Assembly (NCBI GenBank): GCA_010672185.1
Contig: JAAHHL010000316.1
Location: forward strand, 1 to 7,408
From: Caldora sp. SIO3E6
Lineage (GTDB): Bacteria; Cyanobacteriota; Cyanobacteriia; Cyanobacteriales; Coleofasciculaceae
Direction of reading: 5' to 3'
Length of the DNA: 7,408 nt
Of this stretch, positions 1 through 6,013 are shown piece after piece. How positions within the stretch are numbered: the first letter of the stretch is position 1; every line of letters starts with the position of its first letter. Both the position numbers and the translations under genes were made by a program. The notes below the pieces were generated by a model. The model was given only the letters and a program-made list of their open reading frames with translations, had not been told where the DNA came from and did no database searches.

Positions 1-244
1 AATCCTGCATTGCCTGCATCAGAGAGCGCACAATCAATAAACCAGCAATTGCTCCCGGCTCCGTCTTTAATCCCAGAGCATCTAAAATCTCTACCCCACT
101 TTTCGCCAATTCATCCCACTTGAGGAATGTCCCATTAATTGCAGCCTTTCCCAGGGACACAAACAGAGATTTCGGGTTAACCTTAATATCTTTACGCAGT
201 ACGGAAACAGACTTCTCGACTTGAATTCCAGGCTCCCTAGACAT
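1..244 (-). CDS. N-terminal fragment of a probable NACHT/STAND-type NTPase (partial, runs off left edge)
   Basis: The minus-strand frame is open from an ATG at 244-242 to the window edge, giving 81 residues beginning MSREPGIQVEKSVSVLRKDI. An in-frame TAA at 259-257, 15 bases upstream, bounds the frame, so this ATG is the first possible methionine. No Shine-Dalgarno sequence is visible before it. The visible part is soluble and probably helical, without a signal peptide or membrane segment. The stretch around residues 55-75 (ALGLKTEPGAIAGLLIVRSL) resembles, from memory, the N-terminal helical region of large cyanobacterial NACHT proteins, which often also carry pentapeptide repeats; these act as NTP-driven switches in signalling or defence. 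The NTPase core would lie outside the window, so no Walker motif can be checked. A heptamer-like repeat starts within about 5 bases of the start codon, so any 5' leader must include it. That a coding start lies here is well supported; the family assignment is inference. Confidence 0.55.
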   Translation of the reverse strand, partial: MSREPGIQVEKSVSVLRKDIKVNPKSLFVSLGKAAINGTFLKWDELAKSGVEILDALGLKTEPGAIAGLLIVRSLMQAMQD

Positions 245-248
245 ATTT

Positions 249-287
249 GTTAGGTATTAGGTAGTAGATGGTAGTTTAGGTAGTAGT
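249..287. repeat. Degenerate TAGGTAGTAG-type heptamer array
   Basis: Imperfect 7-base units related to TTAGGTA, GTAGATG and GTAGTTT run along this stretch. The array begins about 5 bases upstream of the minus-strand start codon at 244. It is STRR-like but decayed, so its exact boundaries are a judgement. Confidence 0.55.
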
Positions 288-328
288 GGCATGGCACAGC
301 TAAAATAGTGGGTTAGAAACGGGTTTTG

Positions 329-362
329 AAGTAATAAGTAATAAGTAATAAGTAATAAGTAA
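329..362. repeat. STRR array, (AAGTAAT) about 4.9 copies
   Basis: Four perfect head-to-tail copies of AAGTAAT at 329-356, followed by a partial fifth copy. The period is exactly 7 bases. The unit is nearly the reverse complement of the CTCATTA units at 570-586, matching 14 of 16 bases over two units, so the two arrays can pair. Confidence 0.9.
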
Positions 363-442
363 GATACAAGTAGAACTTATCATATTGGTTATAATGCCTA
401 TAAATCTATATTTACTCATCACTCATTACTCTCCAGGAAGAA

Positions 443-473
443 GGCAGGAGGCAGGAGGCAGGAGGCAGGAGGA
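443..473. repeat. STRR array, (GGCAGGA) 4.4 copies
   Basis: Four perfect tandem copies of GGCAGGA at 443-470 plus a GGA remnant. In each unit five positions are Watson-Crick complementary and one is a G-T wobble partner to the TGTTGCC units at 528-555, so a hairpin of about 28 bp with a 57-base loop is possible. Confidence 0.92.
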
Positions 474-527
474 TCAAAGGGAAGCTGACTTGTTTCTTAT
501 TTTCTTTTTCGGCGTGTATTTTTACTC

Positions 528-555
528 TGTTGCCTGTTGCCTGTTGCCTGTTGCC
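528..555. repeat. STRR array, (TGTTGCC) 4 copies
   Basis: Four perfect tandem copies of TGTTGCC with a 7-base period. They form the right arm of an imperfect inverted array with 443-470. The sequence immediately downstream (557-570) is a separate small hairpin with arms GCGCC and GGCGC and loop GTTA. Confidence 0.92.
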
Positions 556-569
556 TGCGCCGTTAGGCG

Positions 570-586
570 CTCATTACTCATTACTT
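570..586. repeat. Short CTCATTA tandem units
   Basis: Two copies of CTCATTA plus a remnant. The 10-mer ACTCATTACT at 576-585 is also found at 421-430, so it flanks the inner GGCAGGA/TGTTGCC inverted array on both sides. The units are near-complementary to the AAGTAAT array at 329-362. Confidence 0.75.
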
Positions 587-694
587 CGTATTCCACATTT
601 TTAGGTGTGTCACGCCAGTAGCGCTATAACCTTGGAAACTAAATGGGCGAACGGTGAGTTATTAAAGAATGCTTCAAAATTTATTCTGAACTAC

Positions 695-715
695 ATACAA
701 CGGTTCCCGCTGTAT
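695..715. promoter_or_regulatory. Hairpin in the cyclase upstream region
   Basis: Arms ATACAACG (695-702) and CGCTGTAT (708-715) pair at 7 of 8 positions around a 5-base loop. The hairpin lies about 225 bases upstream of the cyclase start. Its role is unknown: operator, leader structure or chance. Confidence 0.4.
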
Positions 716-780
716 ACTTAGGGTAGCACAGGAACAGAAATGAGTCTCAGGGGGTGAGGTAGCCACTGAAAAAGTAGGTC

Positions 781-797
781 GGGTGTAGGGTGTAGGG
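781..797. repeat. Short GGGTGTA tandem repeat
   Basis: Two copies of GGGTGTA plus GGG, again with a 7-base period, preceded by a degenerate unit (GTAGGTC at 774-780). This is a minimal STRR tract in the cyclase 5' region. Confidence 0.65.
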
Positions 798-941
798 AAA
801 AAAGAGGGGCTTCGCCACATCGGTAGGAAGGGTTGAGTCAGAGCAATGGGAACTTGAGTGATTTCTCTGAGAATTTTGCCTTAGATCAAGAGGCATTTAC
901 TGGGCAGCAATTTACCTGCACCTGAGTAGTAAGAGCAAATA

Positions 942-3900
942 ATGTCATTGAAAATTTTGAGCAGTCTCTTGTCCAAGGTTTCTCACAAAATGCCTCTGCG
1001 CCTTGTGCTAGTGATACCTTTTGTGGTACAAACCTTTGCGGCTATGGGACTGACAGGATATCTCTCTTTTCGCAACGGACAGCAAGCGGTGAATGACTTG
1101 GCTAGCCAGTTGCATAATGAGGTTTGCGATCGCATTATTGGTCATCTCAACAGCTATTTAGCAACTCCCTATTTACTTAACCAAATCCTCGCTGATGCAG
1201 CGGTTCGTGGTCAATTGCAAACTCAATCAACTTCAAGTGAGCTGTTTCTGTGGCAGCAGTTGCAGTCATTAGACTCCCTCAAAAGCTCAAGTTCAGGTTC
1301 AGTTGAGCTCTTTGATTCGATTAATACAATCCAGTTGGGTACTGAGCAAGGGGAATACCTGGGAGCTGGATTTTCCCTTGATGGCAGTTTAGTTATTAAG
1401 GCTGCTGATAGCTCAACTAACAGTGACTTTCATACCTATGCTACAGATAGCCAAGGAAATCGTACCCAATTATTAAGGGTGAGGGAAGATTACGACCCTC
1501 GCATCCGTCCTTGGTATAAGAGAACGGTTGAAGTTGATCAAACTGCCTGGAGTCCGATCTACGTCATGTTTAGCCATCGCATGTTAGGCATGACGGTCTC
1601 CGAGCCGATTAAAGATGACACTGAGACTCTCCTTGGGGTGGTGGGTACAGATGTCCTACTGGACAACATTAGTCAATTCCTAGGCAGTTTGAAAATAGGT
1701 CAAACTGGACAGACTTTTATTATAGAGCGCTCTGGACTCTTAGTTGCCAGTTCAACCCAACAGCAGCCATTCTATGTCGATGATGATCAAGCAAAACGGC
1801 TATTAGCGATTCACAGCAGCGATCATTTGATGCGAGGGACGGCTCAGTATTTAACAGAAGAATTTGCTGACTTGAGCCAGATTAAGCAACCCCAACAGCT
1901 GAAGTTTTTCTTTACTCAGAAGGGCAATGCCAACTCAGGCAATCAATTGTTACTAGTGGCTCCTTTCCAAAATGGTAGAGGCTTAGATTGGTTGATTGTG
2001 GTGGTAGTGCCGGAATCAGATTTTATGGAACAAATTACCAGGAATAACCATAATACCCTATGGTTATGTCTAGGAGCTCTGGGTTTGGCTAGCGTGCTAG
2101 GATTCTTTACCTCTGACTGGATTACTTCCCCTATTTTCCGCCTAAGTGCTGCTAGTCGAGCGATCGCTAATGGGGAATTGGCTCAGAAAGTTACAGTCAA
2201 GGGTATCAAGGAGTTGAGGGTTCTGGCTGACTCTTTTAACCAAATGGCTCAACAGTTGCAAGGGTCTTTTTATGAGCTAGAAGAGCGAGTTGAGGAACGA
2301 ACCATAGCACTAAGTTCGTCAGAACAAAAGTTTGCCTTAGCTTTTCGCGCTAGTCCTAACCCGATTGCGATTACTGTTCTTGATGATGGACGTTATATTG
2401 AGATTAACGATACCTTTTCAACAGTTACTGGTTACACCAAAGAAGAAGTAATTAATCATACCAGTGAAGACCTGAATATTTGGGTTAACCTAGAAGACTA
2501 CTCCAGAATGAATCAATTGTTGACAGAAAACGGAGAAGTTCACAACCAGGAATTCGAGTTCCGCCTCAAATCAGGAGAAATTAGAACAGGGCTATTATCA
2601 GCAGAGATTATTAATCTTGGTGGCCAAGACTGTCTGTTATCAATCATCAACGATATCACCGAACGTAAGCGAGTGCAAGAGGCTTTCTTTGAGAGTCAAC
2701 GCACCCTCTCTACTTTAATGAGTAATTTACCAGGTATGGCTTATCGAGGGGCAAATGATGAAAACTGGACAATGCAATTTGTCAGTGAGGGATGTACTGA
2801 GCTGACTGGTTATTCAGCAACGGATTTAATCGATAATCGCCTAGTTTCTTATGAGCAACTCATTCATCCTGAAGACAAAGAGTTCGTGCGACAGGATATA
2901 GAAGCTGCTATTGCTCAAAGGAAACCTTTCCAGCTAGTCTATCGAATTACTACTTTTACTGGAAAAGTCAAATGGGTTTGGGAGCAAGGAGAGGGAGTAT
3001 TTTCCCCTAAAGAGCAACTGCTGGCTATAGAAGGTTTTATCACGGATATCACAGAGCGCCGACAGGCACTTGAAGCTCTAGCGGAGAAAGAGCAGTACCT
3101 ACGGTTGATTTTGGATAATATCCCTCAGCAAGTTTTTTGGAAAGACAGGAACTTAGTTTTTCTTGGTTGTAACAAAAACTGGGCTCAAGCCGCTGAGTTT
3201 GAGAGCCCAGAAGCAGTGGTAGGGAAGACAGATTATGACTTACTTCCCAGTAAGGAAATTGCCCAACAATACCGTGATAAAGACTTGCGGGTTATGGAAA
3301 CAAATCAGGCAGAACACTTTATTGCTCCTAAAGAAAAGCTCTCAGAAGATGGCAAAAAAATTTGGCTCGATATCAATAAAATTCCTATTCATGACCCCCA
3401 AGGCAATGTAGTAGGTCTTTTAGGGGTATTGGAAGATATTACCCTGCGCAAAGAAGCAGAAGAAGCTTTGCTGATGGAACAAGAAAAGTCAGAGCGCTTG
3501 TTATTAAATATTTTGCCTGAGGCAATTGTCCGGCGCTTGAAGCAAGACAATTGGGAGTTGGGGAAGTCGAACGGGGAAGCATTAATCGCCGAGCAATTTG
3601 ATGAGGTAACGATTATGTTTGCTGATATCGTTGGTTTTACTCCTCTTTCTGCTCGTATTGAGCCTAAGGAATTAGTTAATTTACTCAATCATATTTTTTC
3701 CCTATTTGACCAATTAGCAGAAAAACACGATTTGGAGAAAATTAAAACTATTGGGGATGCTTATATGGTGGCAGGAGGTTTGCCGATACCAAAGGAGAAC
3801 CATACAGCAGCAATTGCCAATATGGCTTTGGATATGCAACAGGCGATTAACCAATTTCAAGTAGAAACTGGGGAAAATTTTGCCATTCGGATTGGTATTA

Positions 3901-4139
3901 GTACAGGTTCGGTGATAGCAGGGGTAATTGGTATCAAGAAGTTTATCTACGACCTGTGGGGAGATACGGTGAATGTAGCTTCTAGGATGGAATCTCAAGG
4001 AGAACCAGGTAGAATTCAAGTGACTGCTAGTGTTTATGAACGTTTACAGGATAAGTATTTATTGGAGGAGCGGGGAGCAATTGCAGTCAAAGGCAAAGGA
4101 ACAATGAATACTTATTGGTTAAAAGGTTTAAAAAGTTAA
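942..4139 (+). CDS. Membrane adenylate cyclase: Cache sensor, HAMP, three PAS domains, class III catalytic domain
   Basis: This 1065-residue inner-membrane receptor converts ATP to cAMP on its cytoplasmic side. Domains in order: TM1 (about 18-43); extracytoplasmic double-Cache-like sensor (about 44-365) with a DPRIRPWY motif at 185-192; TM2 (372-390); HAMP (about 391-441); coiled coil; PAS1 (about 458-580), PAS2 (about 585-710) and PAS3 (about 715-840), each ending in a DIT motif at D571, D702 and D832; a helical linker (845-867); cyclase domain (about 885-1060). Metal ligands are D895 (FADIVGF) and D939 (IGDAY). K935 and D1004 form the adenine-selecting pair of class III adenylate cyclases, where guanylate cyclases usually carry Glu and Cys. 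N1011 and R1015 are the transition-state residues. One catalytic domain per chain implies a homodimer. The start has a weak AAGAG at 931-935; M17 is an alternative start just before TM1. The gene stands alone and ends in TAA. The sensed ligand cannot be told; cyanobacterial Cya paralogues are too similar for a symbol. Confidence 0.95.
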   Translation: MSLKILSSLLSKVSHKMPLRLVLVIPFVVQTFAAMGLTGYLSFRNGQQAVNDLASQLHNEVCDRIIGHLNSYLATPYLLNQILADAAVRGQLQTQSTSSELFLWQQLQSLDSLKSSSSGSVELFDSINTIQLGTEQGEYLGAGFSLDGSLVIKAADSSTNSDFHTYATDSQGNRTQLLRVREDYDPRIRPWYKRTVEVDQTAWSPIYVMFSHRMLGMTVSEPIKDDTETLLGVVGTDVLLDNISQFLGSLKIGQTGQTFIIERSGLLVASSTQQQPFYVDDDQAKRLLAIHSSDHLMRGTAQYLTEEFADLSQIKQPQQLKFFFTQKGNANSGNQLLLVAPFQNGRGLDWLIVVVVPESDFMEQITRNNHNTLWLCLGALGLASVLGFFTSDWITSPIFRLSAASRAIANGELAQKVTVKGIKELRVLADSFNQMAQQLQGSFYELEERVEERTIALSSSEQKFALAFRASPNPIAITVLDDGRYIEINDTFSTVTGYTKEEVINHTSEDLNIWVNLEDYSRMNQLLTENGEVHNQEFEFRLKSGEIRTGLLSAEIINLGGQDCLLSIINDITERKRVQEAFFESQRTLSTLMSNLPGMAYRGANDENWTMQFVSEGCTELTGYSATDLIDNRLVSYEQLIHPEDKEFVRQDIEAAIAQRKPFQLVYRITTFTGKVKWVWEQGEGVFSPKEQLLAIEGFITDITERRQALEALAEKEQYLRLILDNIPQQVFWKDRNLVFLGCNKNWAQAAEFESPEAVVGKTDYDLLPSKEIAQQYRDKDLRVMETNQAEHFIAPKEKLSEDGKKIWLDINKIPIHDPQGNVVGLLGVLEDITLRKEAEEALLMEQEKSERLLLNILPEAIVRRLKQDNWELGKSNGEALIAEQFDEVTIMFADIVGFTPLSARIEPKELVNLLNHIFSLFDQLAEKHDLEKIKTIGDAYMVAGGLPIPKENHTAAIANMALDMQQAINQFQVETGENFAIRIGISTGSVIAGVIGIKKFIYDLWGDTVNVASRMESQGEPGRIQVTASVYERLQDKYLLEERGAIAVKGKGTMNTYWLKGLKS

Positions 4140-4142
4140 GAT

Positions 4143-4169
4143 AATCCCACGAACTTTGGTCGTGGGATT
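4143..4169. terminator. 10-bp hairpin between convergent cyclase and protease genes
   Basis: Perfect arms AATCCCACGA (4143-4152) and TCGTGGGATT (4160-4169) enclose a 7-base loop. The hairpin begins four bases after the cyclase stop codon. No T-tract follows directly on either strand, so it is not a textbook intrinsic terminator. Its position between convergent ends makes a bidirectional terminator or 3'-end stabiliser the likeliest role. Confidence 0.55.
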
Positions 4170-4200
4170 GCACTGAAGTTCGCACTACACCTTATTTTTG

Positions 4201-4270
4201 TGTTGCTTGTTAGTTGTTTGTGAACAAATAACCAATAACAAATAACAAACAACAAATAACAAACAACTAA
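4201..4270. repeat. AACAAAT/TGTTTGT heptamer array forming an inverted repeat
   Basis: On the left are TGTTNNT-like heptamers (TGTTGCT, TGTTAGT, TGTTTGT). On the right, from about 4222, are AACAAAT-like heptamers. TTAGTTGTTTGT at 4210-4221 is the perfect 12-base reverse complement of ACAAACAACTAA at 4259-4270. The dyad ends 3 bases past the protease stop codon, so in RNA it would fold directly downstream of that gene. Confidence 0.8.
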
Positions 4271-4273
4271 AAC

Positions 4274-5476
4274 TTAAGCTGCATTCTGCAATTCACCAGT
4301 ACGGACAGGTATAGTCTTGGTTTGGTTACCGCGCCTTAGTTTAATTTGGATTACCTGATCCACTCCGCTATTTTCAACAACACGTTGCAACTGCTCAGCA
4401 GACTTAACTTGTTGTCCATCGATCGCGATTACGACATCCCCTCGCCGAATTCCTGCCGCCGCTGCTGGGGTGTCGGGGAATACTTTAATGACTAAGACGC
4501 CATTAATTTCCGGTACTAGGAAGTTAGAGTTGGGGTCGTTGTTGTTCTCTTTGGCAATATCCGGTGTTAGGGTTACCATCTGAATACCAACGTAAGGATG
4601 AACAACTTTTTTCCCCTGTGCTAGCTGAGTGGAAATTTCTTTGACAGTGTTGACAGGAATTGCAAAACCAATACCCATTGCACCAGCGCGAATAGCAGTA
4701 TTAATGCCAATCACTTCCCCTAGTTCGTTTAACAAAGGACCACCGGAGTTACCAGGATTAATTGCTGCATCAGTTTGAATAAAGTCTAGGCGCTTGTCGG
4801 GAATCCCTGCCTGAGCACTAGAGCGTTTGAGGGTACTGATAATTCCTAGAGTAACTGTATTATCTAACCCTAAAGGATTACCAACTGCGATCGCCCAATC
4901 TCCCACTTGCACTTGGTTAGAATCTCCGAGAGGGACAACTGGCAAATTACTACCTTGGACTCTGATCACAGCCAAGTCTGTCACTTTATCCACTCCCTGC
5001 ACTTTCCCCTCAAATTGGCGTCCATCTTTGAGGCTAACAGTCACCTTATCTGCTCGGTCTACTACATGAGCATTGGTGAGAATAATGCCACTGCTATCAA
5101 TGATAAAGCCTGAGCCTTGACCTGTTAGACGCTGTTGTTGGGGCATTTCGGAGAAAAAGTCTTCCCCGAAAAAGCGCCGGAAGAAGGGGTCATCAAGTAA
5201 GGGGTCAACACGGCGGGTTACAGTACGCTCAGTATCAATCCTAACTACCGCTGGGCCTACCCTTTTGACTGCGGCTGTCACAAAACTGCCCCGGGTAGCA
5301 GTTGACAGGTTTTGCGCTAACAGGGTTGGTGTTGTTGACTCCGTTGCTGGCACTGGAGATGCCTGGGAAGGCGATACGCGATAAACACCAACAGTTAACA
5401 ACGAGCCAAAAAAGATAGCCAGTAGATAAGTACTGATTTGGCGTAGGAATCTAGAAAGTTGTTTTTTCAGTCGCAT
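4274..5476 (-). CDS. HtrA/Deg-family (HhoA/HhoB/HtrA) serine endopeptidase
   Basis: ATP-independent serine protease and chaperone that degrades misfolded proteins outside the cytoplasm, in the periplasm or thylakoid lumen. The 400-residue protein has a basic N-terminus and hydrophobic segment (about 15-33) followed by SQA-S at 37-40, a plausible signal peptidase I site after A39; it could also remain anchored. The trypsin-like domain (about 65-285) has H137 (TNAHVV), D167 (TDLAV) and S244 (GNSGGP), a complete triad. One PDZ domain (about 295-393) carries the VxPxTPAAxAGIRxGD-type pattern near 333-348. The length and single PDZ fit Synechocystis HhoA or HhoB better than the longer HtrA, but I cannot choose among the paralogues. 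The loop at 88-116, rich in F, R and D (DPFFRRFFGEDFF), is typical of cyanobacterial Deg proteases. The start ATG has only a weak GAG-type ribosome site. The gene is convergent with the cyclase and divergent from the CsoR-family gene. Confidence 0.95.
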   Translation of the reverse strand: MRLKKQLSRFLRQISTYLLAIFFGSLLTVGVYRVSPSQASPVPATESTTPTLLAQNLSTATRGSFVTAAVKRVGPAVVRIDTERTVTRRVDPLLDDPFFRRFFGEDFFSEMPQQQRLTGQGSGFIIDSSGIILTNAHVVDRADKVTVSLKDGRQFEGKVQGVDKVTDLAVIRVQGSNLPVVPLGDSNQVQVGDWAIAVGNPLGLDNTVTLGIISTLKRSSAQAGIPDKRLDFIQTDAAINPGNSGGPLLNELGEVIGINTAIRAGAMGIGFAIPVNTVKEISTQLAQGKKVVHPYVGIQMVTLTPDIAKENNNDPNSNFLVPEINGVLVIKVFPDTPAAAAGIRRGDVVIAIDGQQVKSAEQLQRVVENSGVDQVIQIKLRRGNQTKTIPVRTGELQNAA

Positions 5477-5500
5477 GGTATCAATCTCGTTATTCTATTG

Positions 5501-5518
5501 AGCCAGCCGCTGGTGGCT
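5501..5518. promoter_or_regulatory. GC-rich hairpin upstream of the protease start
   Basis: AGCCAGC (5501-5507) pairs with GGTGGCT (5512-5518) at 6 of 7 positions around CGCT, about 25-40 bases upstream of the protease ATG. It would lie in the protease leader RNA if transcription starts further upstream. A TAGAAT, one mismatch from a -10 box, lies between it and the gene, but no matching -35 is evident. Function unknown. Confidence 0.3.
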
Positions 5519-5588
5519 AGCAGTTATTTTCCTAGCATGGCTACAAGATGCAGCAGAGCAATCATCTCCCTAATGGTTTGACCTGAAG

Positions 5589-5613
5589 CTTGGCGCAGGA
5601 GTTCCTTGCCAAG
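5589..5613. promoter_or_regulatory. Inverted repeat CTTGGC...GCCAAG upstream of the protease
   Basis: Perfect 6-base arms (5589-5594 and 5608-5613) enclose 13 bases that contain further complementary bases (AGG with CCT). It lies about 113 bases upstream of the protease start. It could be a repressor or activator operator, or a leader structure; no known binding consensus is recognised. Confidence 0.35.
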
Positions 5614-5670
5614 ATCTAAGTCAGACTCCCATGAACTTTTGTTCACAATGAAGGATGAAAACTCTGTTGT

Positions 5671-5708
5671 CTGGTGCGTCTGGTGCGTCTGGTGCGTCTG
5701 GTGCGTCT
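5671..5708. repeat. 9-base tandem repeat, (CTGGTGCGT) 4.2 copies
   Basis: Four perfect copies of CTGGTGCGT at 5671-5706 followed by CT. The 9-base period is a multiple of three and keeps all frames open through the tract, which explains the spurious repeat-encoded open frames on both strands. Identical copies suggest recent slippage. Confidence 0.92.
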
Positions 5709-5895
5709 ATTGTCAGATTAGGTATTGCCGACAACTTGACACTCACTGTGAGTACTGGTTTGATTCTGTTTTTATTGTAGTTCATCAATTCTTGTCCACT
5801 GTTCCCCATTCCCGACTTTTGCAAGAGGTCTATAGCACTACGCACTTAGGTTAGGACATTAATAAAGCCTGAAACCTAGTAATGGCCTATTTTTA

Positions 5896-5920
5896 AATTT
5901 TGAATTTTGAATTTTGAATT
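5896..5920. repeat. STRR array, (AATTTTG) 3.6 copies
   Basis: Three perfect copies of AATTTTG plus AATT, with a 7-base period. Each unit junction creates a TTGAAT, which resembles a -35 hexamer (TTGACA). The array ends 11 bases before a perfect TATAAT at 5932. Confidence 0.88.
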
Positions 5921-5937
5921 GCGCGTAGCGCTATAAT
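5907..5937 (+). promoter_or_regulatory. Candidate promoter for the CsoR-family gene
   Basis: TATAAT at 5932-5937 matches the sigma-70 -10 consensus exactly. TTGAAT at 5907-5912, inside the heptamer array, is a 4-of-6 match to the -35 box at a long 19-base spacing. Transcription would start near 5944, giving a leader of about 80 bases that contains the 5979-6000 hairpin. The -10 is convincing by sequence; the -35 is doubtful. Confidence 0.45.
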
Positions 5938-5978
5938 TGGCGATTTCTGGGGATTAGTTAAATATTGCACTAGGATCA

Positions 5979-6000
5979 AGAAAGGAATACACTCCTTTCT
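5979..6000. promoter_or_regulatory. 8-bp perfect hairpin in the metal-sensor leader
   Basis: AGAAAGGA (5979-5986) and TCCTTTCT (5993-6000) enclose a 6-base loop. The repeat lies 25 bases upstream of the TTG start, between the candidate promoter and the ribosome site. It may be an autoregulatory operator or a leader hairpin. It does not show the G-tract/C-tract core I associate with CsoR-type operators. Confidence 0.45.
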
Positions 6001-6013
6001 CGACCGATAATTT

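Larger units (their letters stand above)
245..941. other. Divergent intergenic region, gene-free, rich in heptamer repeats
   Basis: This 697-base spacer separates the divergent left-edge gene and the adenylate cyclase, so it must hold promoters for both. I see no convincing gene. The one open frame of note (385-621, 78 codons) reads through two tandem arrays and its protein is repeat-derived. Contents in order: a degenerate GTAG-rich array (249-287), (AAGTAAT)n at 329-362, short ACTCATT units at 414-431, (GGCAGGA)4 at 443-473, (TGTTGCC)4 at 528-555, a GCGCC/GGCGC hairpin at 557-570, CTCATTA units at 570-586, a 12-mer shared with the other large spacer at 618-629, a hairpin at 695-715, and GGGTGTA repeats at 781-797. 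From about 800 to 930 nothing stands out. Confidence 0.75.

Noticed and set aside
443..555. Possible CRISPR array
   Set aside because: Repeats are 7 bases, directly adjacent and without spacers; no cas genes are present.
385..621. 78-codon plus-strand open frame
   Set aside because: It reads through the GGCAGGA and TGTTGCC arrays. The protein is repeat-derived (GRRQEAGGRRQE, VACCLLPVAC) and resembles no family; no ribosome site was seen.
713..718. TATACT as a promoter for the cyclase
   Set aside because: It is a good -10 by itself, but no -35-like hexamer lies 16-18 bases upstream and it is 224 bases from the start codon, so I do not list it as a promoter feature.
3389..4019. Minus-strand open frames opposite the cyclase catalytic domain
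   Set aside because: The plus strand encodes a conserved, complete cyclase domain here; the antisense frames match no family.
4143..4169. Inverted-repeat end of an insertion sequence or MITE
   Set aside because: Only one compact hairpin is present. No second copy, transposase or target-site duplication is visible.
4827..5113. Plus-strand open frames opposite the protease
   Set aside because: They are antisense shadows of the conserved protease domain, which has an intact catalytic triad on the minus strand.
5606..5854. Overlapping open frames on both strands across the 9-base repeat
   Set aside because: The 9-base period keeps all frames open. The products are WCV or DAP triplet repeats flanked by unrecognisable sequence.
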